Below, one piece after another: positions 1 through 7,636 of a stretch of 13,249 nucleotides of DNA. Each line of letters begins with the position of its first letter. Within the stretch, counting starts at the first letter, position 1. The position numbers were made by a program, and so were the translations under genes. The notes under the pieces were generated by a model, which saw only the letters and a program-made list of their open reading frames with translations, made no database searches and was not told where the DNA came from. Source of the stretch: Actinomycetota bacterium (GTDB taxonomy: Bacteria > Actinomycetota > Geothermincolia > Fen-727 > Anoxymicrobiaceae); assembly GCA_003154635.1 (NCBI GenBank), contig PMDX01000124.1, positions 746 through 13,994 of the forward strand. The letters are read 5' to 3'.

Positions 1-205
1 CTTCCAGCCCGCTCATCCCGGGCATCATGATATCCAGCACTACCAGGTCGGGCTTGTCGGAATTGACTTTCTCCAGGGCTTCCTCGCCGCTCATCGAAAC
101 ATACGTGTCGAACCCCGCCGTCTTGAGTATGGTCGCAACCAGCCCGACGATTATTTCGTCGTCGTCAACGACAAGGATTTTCTTTGGTGTGCCGCTTTCC
201 GCCAC
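1..205 (-). CDS. Response regulator, N-terminal receiver domain (partial at left edge)
   Basis: Only the first 68 codons are present; the rest lies beyond the left edge. The translation is the first half of a CheY-like receiver domain: beta-1 ending in VVDDD (acidic pocket Asp14 and Asp15, counting the start as 1), then TAGFDTYV, and the phospho-acceptor Asp58 in LDIMMPGMSG. It starts with GTG at 205-203. This is the only start codon in frame after an upstream TAG, and a GAGG ribosome-binding site lies 5 bases before it. Receiver domains accept phosphate from a histidine kinase or phosphotransfer domain at this Asp. Whether a DNA-binding or enzymatic output domain follows cannot be seen. The gene is divergent from the hybrid kinase starting at 383, so the two may be a functional pair; that is inference from position only. 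Confidence 0.9.
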   Translation of the reverse strand, partial: MAESGTPKKILVVDDDEIIVGLVATILKTAGFDTYVSMSGEEALEKVNSDKPDLVVLDIMMPGMSGLE

Positions 206-382
206 TCTACCCTCGTTTTCGTCTTTCCGCCACTAGATCCAAATACAACCCAATCATAGCAAATTGCTTTAGTGCCCGCAGGTTAATTACCGATATTAGC
301 AATGAGGCTGCAGGTGCAGCCATTCTTGTTCTCGAGATCGAACCGGGCTGTTTGCTTTGGTTCGGTTAGGCTGGGGCCGGAC
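206..382. promoter_or_regulatory. Divergent spacer with inverted repeats between receiver gene and hybrid kinase
   Basis: The 177-base gap between two divergent starts is AT-richer than its surroundings and must carry the promoters for both genes. Three dyad elements are visible. AGCAA-A-TTGCT (258-268) is a perfect odd palindrome. A further AGCAAT half-site lies at 298-303. GGCTGCA-GG-TGCAGCC (306-321) is a perfect 7+2+7 inverted repeat followed by T-rich sequence. A TATGAT hexamer on the minus strand (258-253) abuts the first palindrome and could be the -10 box of the receiver gene, but I see no good -35 for it. No clear sigma-70 pair is visible for the kinase. Operator or attenuator roles are inferred from the symmetry alone. 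Confidence 0.45.
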
Positions 383-3300
383 ATGAGTATCAGGCTAAAG
401 ATAATATTGATGATCGGTACCGTGGCGGTTTTCGCGATGCTTCTCGGTACGCTCGTGTTCTATCCCTCCATAATGGGTGGTTTCTCGAAGCTCGAAGAGG
501 ACCAGATGCGGCAGAACGTGGAGCGAAACGAGAGCGCGCTTCAGTTCTACTGCATGCAGCAGGGTACCAATTGCGAAGACTGGGCGAATTGGGACGACGC
601 CTATGCATTCGTGCAGAACGGAAACCAGGCGTTCATCAACGCGAACCTGGAAGGCAGTGCTTCTTTCAATTCGCTCAATATCAACCTGATAATCTTCGTC
701 AACAGGCAGGGTGGCACACCGTACGCGGGCGAGTACAACAAGTCGACTGACCGGGTGGAGGCGGTATCGCCGGCGACCATGGAAGCCCTTCGCGCTGGTG
801 GGGTCATCCCCGCCGAGCCCCGTGTGGAGAGCAAGAAGAACGGGTTGATCCAACTCCCACAGGGTCTGGCAACGATTGCATCACGATCGATCCTCAAGAC
901 GGACCTGTCGGGGCCGCCCGAAGGCACGCTGGTGATGGGAAGGTATTTCGATCAGGTCGACGTCAGGCTCCTTGCCGCCATGACCAGGACTCAACTCGAC
1001 CTGTTCCCGCTTCAGGCAGGCAAGATGCCGGGTGACGTTTCGGCGGCGGACAAGAGGGCGCTCGCAAAAGATGCTCTGGTGACCAAAGCTTTGAGCAAAA
1101 AGACCTTTGCCGGTTACGGTATGCTCAAGGATGTCTCGGGAAAGCCCGTGGCCATGATGAAAGTCACCGCGAACAGAGACATAAGCAACCAGGGCATGAA
1201 GAGCCTGTTCTATTTCTTCCTGACTTTCGGGATTATCGGAGCCGGCGCGTTCGTGCTGATCGAACTCCTTCTCGAGCGTAGCGTGTTGAGCCGCATAGCC
1301 GGGTTGGGGAGTCAGATAGGCCACATCAGCGAGGGTGGCGGTGACGGGCCCGTCAAGAGCGAGAAGGTGTGGGTCTCCGGCCACGATGAGATCTCCAGCC
1401 TTGGCAATAGTATCAACTCGATGCTGAACAGGCTCGACGATGCACAGGATCGCGTGCTCGCCAGTGAAGCAAGGTTCCGGGACATAGCGAGCAGCAGCGC
1501 CGATGTCATGTGGGAAACGGACGCGCGTGGGAACTACACTTACTGCTCTGAGCGCATCGAAGACCTGCTCGGCTTCCCCCCCGAAAAGGCGCTCGGCAGG
1601 CATTTCACGGTAGCGTGGCCCGACGAGGAGAAACGGCGCGCTCGCAAGATGCTGGAGATGATCGCCCTCAAGAAGGAGTCGATCATTGACTTGGAGGTCA
1701 AGTCCCGGCGCAAAGACGGCAGCGAGGCGATCATCCAGGTGAGCGGCGTACCGGTACTGGACGCGGACGGGGCGCTCAAGGGGTACAGGGGGGTCGCGAA
1801 GGACATAACGGTACGCAAGCAGTTCGACAAGGAGCTGGTGGAGAGCGAAACGAGGCTCAAGACAATTCTATACGCCATACAGACCGGAATACTCCTGATC
1901 GACGCGGAGACCCACGTGATAGTCGATGCGAACACCGCCGCGATCCGTATGCTGGGCTACACCAAGGAGCAGTTGATCGGCTCGGCCTGCCACAACTATA
2001 TCTGCACGACCGAAGAGGGAAGTTGCCCGGTGACGGATCTCGGAGAAACGCTGAACAATGCCGAACGCATACTGCTGAACGCCAGGGGCGAAAGGAAGCC
2101 GATCATCAAGACCGCCGTCAAGGCGACTATCGGCGGGCGCGCTTACCTCGTCGAGAGCTTCATGGATATAACCGAGCGGAAGCAGGCGGAGAAAGCAGTC
2201 GAGAGGGCAAAAGAGGCGGCGCTTGCCGCGAGCCGGGCCAAGAGCGATTTTCTGGCAAACATGAGCCACGAGATACGGACGCCGATGAACGGCGTCGTAG
2301 GAATGATCGAGCTCCTGCTCGACACCGATCTCAACCCCGAGCAGAGGGAATACGCCGAAGCCGTTCGCAACTCCGGAGACGTCCTTCTCACACTGATCAG
2401 CGATATCCTGGACTTCTCAAAGATAGAAGCCCAGAGGCTGGACCTGGTGATAGCTCCATTCGTTTTTCGCGAGAGCCTGGGGTCCACGATGAAAGGCCTT
2501 GCCGCGCGCGCGTATGAAAAAGGCCTGGAGCTGGTCTTCGACGTCGACCCTGAGGTGCCGGAGAACGTCATCGGAGACGTCGGGCGTCTGCGGCAGGTGC
2601 TGATAAACCTTGTCGGGAACGCCATTAAGTTCACAGACAGGGGAGAGGTGGTCGTCAAGGTCGAGCTCGTGTCGATGGACCAGGATCGAGCATCCGTCCT
2701 CTTCACCGTATCGGACACGGGCATCGGCATAGCGCGCGAGAAGCAGGAATCGATCTTCGAGGCGTTCACCCAGGTGGATTCATCGCCGACGCGCGAGTTC
2801 GGAGGGACCGGATTGGGGCTGTCGATATCTTCCCAGCTGGCAAAGCTCATGGGAGGACGCATCTGGCTCGAGAGCAAACTTGGGAAGGGTAGCACGTTTC
2901 ACTTCACGACACCTCTTGAGATCAGCTCGCAACCTGCGCCATCCGAATCGCGTCCAATGGTGGAGAAGATAGACCTCGGAAGCCTGGAGACACTCATCGT
3001 CGACGACAACGCCACCAACAGGCGCGTGCTTTGCAGGATGGTTGAGAGCTGGGGCATGAAACCCACGCTTGCCGAGGGGGGCTACGAGGCGCTCGAGGCG
3101 CTCGAAGCTTCAGCCTCTTCCGGAAGGAGCTTCAATCTGATCCTGCTCGATGCGCGTATGCCGAAGATCGATGGCTTTGAGGTCGCGGAGAAGATCAAGC
3201 AGCATCCCGTTCACCGCTCGGCTGCAATTTTGATGCTGACTTCCGCCGTCATGCCGGGAGATGGGGAACGGACGCAGAAAGCCGGCGTTACCATGTCGCT

Positions 3301-4195
3301 GACCAAGCCGGTAACTTCATCCGAACTTCTGGACGGGATCGTCAAAGTGATGGGTAAATACGCGACGGTGATGCTGAGGGCCGGAGACTGCGACGGGGAA
3401 ACGCTCAAAGACACCGGCTCGCGACGGAAGCTGCGCGTGCTGCTTGCCGAGGATAACGAGATCAACAGGCTGGTGGCCGAGCGCATGTTGGAGAAAGACG
3501 GTCACTACGTGACCAGCGTCACTACCGGGACGGAGGTGCTCGAAGCACTGCGATGCGGGCGCTTCGACATCGTGTTTATGGACGTTCAGATGCCTGAGAT
3601 GGACGGTCTCGAGGCTACAGCGAGAATACGTGAGGAGGAGAGGCTCGCAGGTCGACATCTTCCGATCGTGGCAATGACCGCGCACGCCCTGAAAGGGGAT
3701 AAGGAGCGATTCCAGGCCGCGGGGATGGACGGTTACCTGCCGAAGCCCGTGAAGCAAATGGACTTGATTGAATGCATCAACGAATTTTTCCTGAACACGT
3801 CGGGCGGGCAACAGCCCGACGGCGCCGGTAAGCCGGAAGATGACGGAAGCCCCTCAATAGACGAGGCTGCGTTCTACGAACTGATGGGTGGGGACAGGAC
3901 GCTGATGGAGGAGGTGGCGCGACTCTACGTTAAAAACTACTCCATCCGCATCGAGCTGCTCAAAGACGCACTTGAACTGGATAACGCGCAGTCAGTCAGG
4001 CTTGCCGCTCACTCAATCAAAGGTGCGGTTTCGAATATGGCTGCGCCGCATGCCACCGAAGTCGCCAAGAAGCTCGAGAAGCTGAGCGGCAAGGGAACTC
4101 TAGACGGGGCGCTTCCTCTGTTCGAAGAACTAGAAGCCGAGATGGAAAAGATCGCGGCTTATTTCTTAGAGAACGGGTACGCGAGCCCCGAGTGA
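383..4195 (+). CDS. Hybrid sensor histidine kinase: CHASE4-HAMP-PAS-PAS-HisKA-HATPase-REC-REC-HPt
   Basis: A 1270-aa inner-membrane kinase that senses an extracytoplasmic signal and passes phosphate along an internal His-Asp-His relay. TM1 is at about 6-27. The outside loop (about 30-270) contains DWANWDDAYAFV (66-77), typical of CHASE4 sensors. TM2 is at about 273-295 and HAMP at about 296-350. PAS1 spans about 362-478 and PAS2 about 490-600. HisKA has the phospho-acceptor His629 in MSHEIRTPMNG. HATPase has the N-box Asn746, the G1 motif DTGIG (Asp778) and the G2 motif GGTGLGL (807-813). REC1 (869-990) has Asp874/875, phospho-Asp923, Thr953 and Lys975. REC2 (1017-1136) has Glu1023/Asp1024, phospho-Asp1067, Thr1099 and Lys1121. 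HPt (about 1158-1262) has His1210 in AAHSIKGA. All catalytic residues are intact. The start at 383 is preferred because TM1 follows at once and a G-rich sequence precedes it; an in-frame ATG at 302 would add 27 unlike residues. The output partner is unknown; the divergent receiver gene is a candidate. Confidence 0.95.
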   Translation: MSIRLKIILMIGTVAVFAMLLGTLVFYPSIMGGFSKLEEDQMRQNVERNESALQFYCMQQGTNCEDWANWDDAYAFVQNGNQAFINANLEGSASFNSLNINLIIFVNRQGGTPYAGEYNKSTDRVEAVSPATMEALRAGGVIPAEPRVESKKNGLIQLPQGLATIASRSILKTDLSGPPEGTLVMGRYFDQVDVRLLAAMTRTQLDLFPLQAGKMPGDVSAADKRALAKDALVTKALSKKTFAGYGMLKDVSGKPVAMMKVTANRDISNQGMKSLFYFFLTFGIIGAGAFVLIELLLERSVLSRIAGLGSQIGHISEGGGDGPVKSEKVWVSGHDEISSLGNSINSMLNRLDDAQDRVLASEARFRDIASSSADVMWETDARGNYTYCSERIEDLLGFPPEKALGRHFTVAWPDEEKRRARKMLEMIALKKESIIDLEVKSRRKDGSEAIIQVSGVPVLDADGALKGYRGVAKDITVRKQFDKELVESETRLKTILYAIQTGILLIDAETHVIVDANTAAIRMLGYTKEQLIGSACHNYICTTEEGSCPVTDLGETLNNAERILLNARGERKPIIKTAVKATIGGRAYLVESFMDITERKQAEKAVERAKEAALAASRAKSDFLANMSHEIRTPMNGVVGMIELLLDTDLNPEQREYAEAVRNSGDVLLTLISDILDFSKIEAQRLDLVIAPFVFRESLGSTMKGLAARAYEKGLELVFDVDPEVPENVIGDVGRLRQVLINLVGNAIKFTDRGEVVVKVELVSMDQDRASVLFTVSDTGIGIAREKQESIFEAFTQVDSSPTREFGGTGLGLSISSQLAKLMGGRIWLESKLGKGSTFHFTTPLEISSQPAPSESRPMVEKIDLGSLETLIVDDNATNRRVLCRMVESWGMKPTLAEGGYEALEALEASASSGRSFNLILLDARMPKIDGFEVAEKIKQHPVHRSAAILMLTSAVMPGDGERTQKAGVTMSLTKPVTSSELLDGIVKVMGKYATVMLRAGDCDGETLKDTGSRRKLRVLLAEDNEINRLVAERMLEKDGHYVTSVTTGTEVLEALRCGRFDIVFMDVQMPEMDGLEATARIREEERLAGRHLPIVAMTAHALKGDKERFQAAGMDGYLPKPVKQMDLIECINEFFLNTSGGQQPDGAGKPEDDGSPSIDEAAFYELMGGDRTLMEEVARLYVKNYSIRIELLKDALELDNAQSVRLAAHSIKGAVSNMAAPHATEVAKKLEKLSGKGTLDGALPLFEELEAEMEKIAAYFLENGYASPE

Positions 4196-4199
4196 CCTG

Positions 4200-4229
4200 A
4201 AAAAGCTACGCCGCATACCGCCGGCAGGT
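4200..4229 (-). terminator. Weak candidate terminator for the lipoprotein gene
   Basis: On the minus strand just past the lipoprotein stop, a short GCCG / CGGC stem with an 8-base loop is followed by GTAG and then a C and five T residues (4204-4200). The stem is only about 4 bp, so this is a weak call. It sits in the 53-base gap between the convergent kinase and lipoprotein genes, where a terminator would be expected. Confidence 0.22.
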
Positions 4230-4248
4230 GCTCTTCTTGCGTCCGGCC

Positions 4249-4728
4249 CTACTGGAACACTTCGGCGGGGGCATCTGGATGGTCCGAAGGCACCACCGTG
4301 GTCCCGAAATCAACTACCGTCCAGCTTTCGTTCTCTTTCTTCAGAAGCCACGTAGCAACGTCAGTAGATTTGTCTGTGGGCTGCAGGTCCACCCTGGCCC
4401 AGTCATCGACGACTTTGACCGTGAGGACGCTCAATTCTCCGATCGAGGGGTTGTTTGCCCGGGCGCTTGCCATCGCGGCGTTTATCGCACCGTTTACGTT
4501 GGAGTCGCTGCTCGGTGAGATCGGCTGGACTTTCGGCGCGGACTGCTGGGTGTTCTTGGTTGCATTTCCCGACGTGGGCTGCGACTTGGTCTGTCCCCGG
4601 GTGGCGACCGGCTGGGTCTCGCTGCTCGTTGAAGCTGTATTTTTGCCGCAGCCTGATATGGCAAGAGCCGACGCCGTCAAGGCGAGGACGCAGGCCGCAA
4701 GTACGAATATCTTGAAGGCTCGACGCAT
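4249..4728 (-). CDS. Small lipoprotein with S/T/Q-rich linker and conserved-looking C-terminal domain
   Basis: The 159-aa product has a lipoprotein signal peptide: basic MRRAFK, a hydrophobic core (7-24), then the lipobox I-S-G-C with the lipidated Cys27. Residues 28-78 are low-complexity, rich in S, T, Q, N and P, and look like a flexible linker from the membrane. Residues 79-159 look folded and include VVDDWARVDLQPTD (107-120) and ENESWTVVDFGT (132-143), a pattern like small alpha/beta domains that often follow such linkers in actinobacterial lipoproteins. I cannot name the family. The start at 4728 is chosen because the signal peptide begins there and a GGGAG ribosome-binding site lies 5-6 bases upstream. 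The longer open frame to 4839 overlaps the transketolase stop and would bury the signal peptide. It lies 70 bases downstream of transketolase on the same strand. Role unknown. Confidence 0.82.
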   Translation of the reverse strand: MRRAFKIFVLAACVLALTASALAISGCGKNTASTSSETQPVATRGQTKSQPTSGNATKNTQQSAPKVQPISPSSDSNVNGAINAAMASARANNPSIGELSVLTVKVVDDWARVDLQPTDKSTDVATWLLKKENESWTVVDFGTTVVPSDHPDAPAEVFQ

Positions 4729-4798
4729 GGCAACTCCCGGTGATGTTTTCAATGAATCATTCCACGCTTGAACCTGGCTGCCCTGCATGGATCTCAGG

Positions 4799-6793
4799 TC
4801 AGTCGAGTAGCGCCGCTGCCGAAGCGACCACGTTTTCAACCGTAAAGCCCAGATGAGCGAGGGCCTGGGGACCTGGCGCCGAGACGCCGAAGCGGTCTAC
4901 GGAGATGATCGCGCCATCCCGGCCAACGTACTTGTGCCACCCGAGAGACACGCCGGCTTCAATCGCCAGGGTCTTCATCCCTGGTGGGAACACCTCGAGG
5001 CGATACGACTCATCCTGCTCGTCGAAGAGCTCCCAACTCGGCATATCCACGATCCTGGCCGTGATCCCATCGCGGGCAAGGGTTTCGCGCGCATCGAGAG
5101 CGAGCGCGACCTCGGAGCCGGATGCCGCAAGTGTGATGCGGGCTTTCTCGTCTTCTGCCAGGACATACGCTCCGCGTGCAAGCCTCTCGGCGGGGGCGAA
5201 GCCGTTCCTGTCCAGCACGGGAAGGCCCTGCCGGCTGAGTATGAGGGCTGTGGGTCCCTCTCGTTCGAGTGCGACCCTCCATGCCTCGACGGTCTCGTTC
5301 GCGTCCGCCGGCCTTATGACCGTGAGCCCCGGTATCGCCCGCAAGGAGGCGAGCTGTTCGATGGGTTGATGGGTCGGGCCGTCCTCTCCGACGCCGAGGC
5401 TATCGTGAGTAAAGACATAGACTACTCGCAGCTTCATGAGGGCGGCGAGCCTGATGGCTGGGCGCATGTAATCAGAGAATATCAGGAAAGTGCCTCCGTA
5501 CGGTATGATGCCGCCATGGCGCGCCATGCCGTTCATGACCGAGCCCATGCAGTGTTCCCGCACCCCGTAATGTATGTTGCGCCCGGAGAAATCGCCCCTG
5601 CGAACGCTTTCGTAACCTTTGAGAGTGGTTACGTTGCTGGGGCCCAGGTCCGCAGAGCCGCCTATGAGCTCCCAGATCACCGGCGCTACAGCTTCGAGGA
5701 CCTTGCCTGACGCCGAGCGCGTAGCGACGCTCATGCCGGCTTCGAACACAGGAAGGGCGTCCGACCACTCGTCCGGGAGCCTCCGGTCCAGGACACGCGT
5801 CCACTCGCTGGCGAGCTCCGGATGGTCTTTGCTGTACGCCTCGAAGCGCTCGTTCCATTCTTGTTCCTGGAGGCGGCCCAGCTCGACCGCCTTGCGCATG
5901 TGGTAGAGCGTTTCCTCGGGGACAAAGAAACCGCCGTTGGCGGGCCACCCGAGGTTCTGCCTCGTCAAAACGGCTTCCTCGGGGCCGAGCGGCGCTCCAT
6001 GCGAGGCTTCCGAGCCCTCGAGGTTAGGACTCCCGCACGCTATGTTGGAGCGGATGGCCAGCAGGCTCGGCCGCGATTCGTCCAGTCTCGCTTCGGCGAT
6101 GGCATCCGCCACTGAATCCATATCGTTTGCATCCGGCACCGAAAGAACGTTCCAGCCGTAGGAACGGAACCGCCCGGCTACGTCCTCGCTGAAAGTGAGG
6201 TCGGTGCAGCCCTCGATCGTAATGCGGTTGTCGTCGTAAAGCAGTATCAGGCGGCCCAGCCCGAGGTGTCCGGCAAGCGAGCATGCCTCGGAAGCGACTC
6301 CCTCCATGAGGTCGCCATCGCTGCAGATCGCGTACACGAAATAATCGGTGAGTTCGTATCCGGGCTGATTGAACCTGGCGCCGATGAGCTCCCTGGCTAA
6401 TGCCATGCCGACGGCGTTCGCTACTCCCTGACCGAGCGGCCCCGTGGTGACCTCGACACCGGGGGTCACGCCGAACTCGGGATGTCCCGGCGTGATGCTT
6501 CCGAGCTGGCGGAACTGTTTGATCTGGTCAAGTGGGAGCTCGTAACCCGTCAGATAAAGAAGGCTGTAAAGGAGCATCGAAGCGTGGCCCGCTGAGAGGA
6601 TGAACCTGTCCCTGCCCTGCCATCCGGGGTTGGCCGGGTTATGTCGCAGAAACCTCGTCCATAGTGTGTAGCCGACTGGCGCCAGGCCCATAGGCGCGCC
6701 GGGATGGCCTGACTTCGCCGCTTCGACGGCGTCCACCGTCAGACATCGGATCGCGTTGACACACAGTTGGTCGAGGTCTTCGCCGGCCTTCAT
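4799..6793 (-). CDS. tkt: Transketolase
   Basis: Thiamine-diphosphate enzyme of the non-oxidative pentose phosphate pathway (and the Calvin cycle where present). It moves a two-carbon ketol unit from a ketose phosphate to an aldose phosphate in the cytoplasm. The 664-aa length is normal for the family. Expected active-site residues are present: His30 (SGHPGAPMG), His70 (SAGHAS), His104 (TPGHPE), the ThDP-metal motif SDGD with Asp159 and Asn189 (DDNR), His265 (SHGAPLG), the catalytic Glu413 (GVREHCMG), His463 and His475 (THDSLGVGEDGPTHQP), and Arg521. Three domains (PP, Pyr and C-terminal) are complete. The ATG at 6793 is preferred: an AAAGGAG ribosome-binding site lies 10 bases upstream and the protein then begins like other transketolases. 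A TTG at 6853 in the same frame would add 20 residues. It is probably the first gene of a two-gene unit with the lipoprotein. A TATAGT hexamer at 6864-6859 could be its -10 box, without a good -35. Confidence 0.97.
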   Translation of the reverse strand: MKAGEDLDQLCVNAIRCLTVDAVEAAKSGHPGAPMGLAPVGYTLWTRFLRHNPANPGWQGRDRFILSAGHASMLLYSLLYLTGYELPLDQIKQFRQLGSITPGHPEFGVTPGVEVTTGPLGQGVANAVGMALARELIGARFNQPGYELTDYFVYAICSDGDLMEGVASEACSLAGHLGLGRLILLYDDNRITIEGCTDLTFSEDVAGRFRSYGWNVLSVPDANDMDSVADAIAEARLDESRPSLLAIRSNIACGSPNLEGSEASHGAPLGPEEAVLTRQNLGWPANGGFFVPEETLYHMRKAVELGRLQEQEWNERFEAYSKDHPELASEWTRVLDRRLPDEWSDALPVFEAGMSVATRSASGKVLEAVAPVIWELIGGSADLGPSNVTTLKGYESVRRGDFSGRNIHYGVREHCMGSVMNGMARHGGIIPYGGTFLIFSDYMRPAIRLAALMKLRVVYVFTHDSLGVGEDGPTHQPIEQLASLRAIPGLTVIRPADANETVEAWRVALEREGPTALILSRQGLPVLDRNGFAPAERLARGAYVLAEDEKARITLAASGSEVALALDARETLARDGITARIVDMPSWELFDEQDESYRLEVFPPGMKTLAIEAGVSLGWHKYVGRDGAIISVDRFGVSAPGPQALAHLGFTVENVVASAAALLD

Positions 6794-6853
6794 CCGGATG
6801 TGGCTCCTTTCATGTTCATCAGGACCGAAGGTGTAACCTCCGGTAGATTTCAA

Positions 6854-7228
6854 CCGATACTATAAAGCAAAGGGCTGACCCCTGCACGAAGTGGCGCCGC
6901 CGAACCCGCGCCCGGTGCCGATCCCCATAGGACAGCGGTGCCCGGCGCATGGTGCTGTTATCAAAGAGAGGGCCTGGTTCGAAGATCCGACACGCCAGGA
7001 TTGGAACCTGATGCCCTGTGAAACACGCCGGGCCTATCTGCAGAACGAGGTAGACCGGCAAAGGCAGGCGCATGCGCGATTTCACCTGGCCCGGCCTCGC
7101 TTTCGACATGATGTCCCGCCTCTTTCCCCGGATCATCTCTTGACGCTCGTCAAGGGATAACGCACATGCATTGTATAATTAGATACGCCCGTTGATATTA
7201 GACCTGGACGGAACACATGGAGATGGAC
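6854..7228. other. Non-coding gap with one doubtful ORF between divergent transketolase and thioesterase genes
   Basis: About 375 bases separate the divergent genes. The best ORF is on the plus strand, GTG 6891 to TAA 7160 (89 codons). Its third-position GC is about 66% by hand count and it contains CPAHG and MPCETRRAYL stretches, but no ribosome-binding site precedes it and I recognise no family. Another ORF of similar length overlaps it on the minus strand, so neither is called as a gene. The last 80 bases hold an inverted repeat and a GTATAAT box, described separately. Confidence 0.5.
7139..7179 (+). promoter_or_regulatory. Putative thioesterase promoter with inverted repeat
   Basis: A perfect inverted repeat, CTTGACG-CT-CGTCAAG (7139-7154), lies 19 bases before a consensus TATAAT (7174-7179). 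The box is followed about 50 bases later by the thioesterase start. The left arm contains a good -35-like TTGACG, but it is 28 bases from TATAAT, which is too far. The right arm falls close to where a -35 would normally sit. The arrangement therefore suits a repressor or activator site overlapping the -35 region. The role is inferred from position. Confidence 0.5.
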
Positions 7229-7636
7229 ATGCTTGATGCCGAGTTGAGGCAGTTGATAGAGACGGATAACTTCGCGTCCCACCTGGGGGTGGAGCTGGTC
7301 CTGGTGGAGGAAGGCCATTCGATAGCCAGGATGAACCTGGACGACAGGCACCTCAACTTTCTCGGGACGGTTCACGGTGGAGCGATCTTCGGACTTGCGG
7401 ACGCCGCTTTTGGAGCCGCCGCGAACTCGCACGGCAACAAGTGCATGGCGTTCCATATAAGCATCGAGTTCCTCGGTCCGCACGGTGACACCCCGTATCT
7501 CGAGGCGGAGGTAAAGGCGGCGGGTCGCGCGGGGCGCGCGCTACACTACGAGATGGAGGTGCGCAACTCGTCCGGAGAGCGGGTTGCGATCCTCGACGGT
7601 TGGGCTTACAGCACCAGGCATTCCCTGACCGAATAA
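7229..7636 (+). CDS. PaaI-like hotdog-fold acyl-CoA thioesterase
   Basis: A 135-aa single hotdog domain of the PaaI/YbgC-like type, which hydrolyses acyl- or aryl-CoA thioesters in the cytoplasm, usually as a tetramer. The signature is clear: HLNFLGTVHGGAIFGLADAA (41-60), containing Asn43, the HGG oxyanion turn (49-51) and the probable catalytic Asp58. The closing strand DGWAYSTRH is near the C-terminus. The start is uncertain among three in-frame ATGs at 7217, 7223 and 7229. I chose 7229 because GGAG (7219-7222) lies 6 bases before it, while the first ATG has no good ribosome-binding site; the alternatives add only 2-4 residues. Substrate cannot be told from sequence: phenylacetate-CoA genes are absent nearby. 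The gene stands alone, with its own likely promoter upstream. Confidence 0.9.
   Translation: MLDAELRQLIETDNFASHLGVELVLVEEGHSIARMNLDDRHLNFLGTVHGGAIFGLADAAFGAAANSHGNKCMAFHISIEFLGPHGDTPYLEAEVKAAGRAGRALHYEMEVRNSSGERVAILDGWAYSTRHSLTE

Noticed and set aside
302..382. Upstream in-frame ATG of the kinase frame at 302
   Set aside because: It would put 27 residues with no family likeness before TM1, and the GGCTGCA dyad would then be coding. The ATG at 383 fits the family.
395..1603. Several minus-strand open frames across the kinase gene
   Set aside because: They mirror a strongly conserved kinase on the plus strand and carry no recognisable domain.
4853..5710. Long plus-strand open frame of 285 codons
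   Set aside because: It is antisense to the fully recognisable transketolase and has no family likeness; long shadow frames are common in GC-rich DNA.
6975..7020. tRNA-like T-loop sequence on either strand (GGTTCGAAGATCC; AGGTTCCAATCCT)
   Set aside because: No matching acceptor stem, D-arm or anticodon arm could be found around either candidate.
7140..7179. TTGACG and TATAAT taken as one promoter
   Set aside because: The spacing is 28 bases, far from 16-18; TTGACG is better explained as an arm of the inverted repeat.
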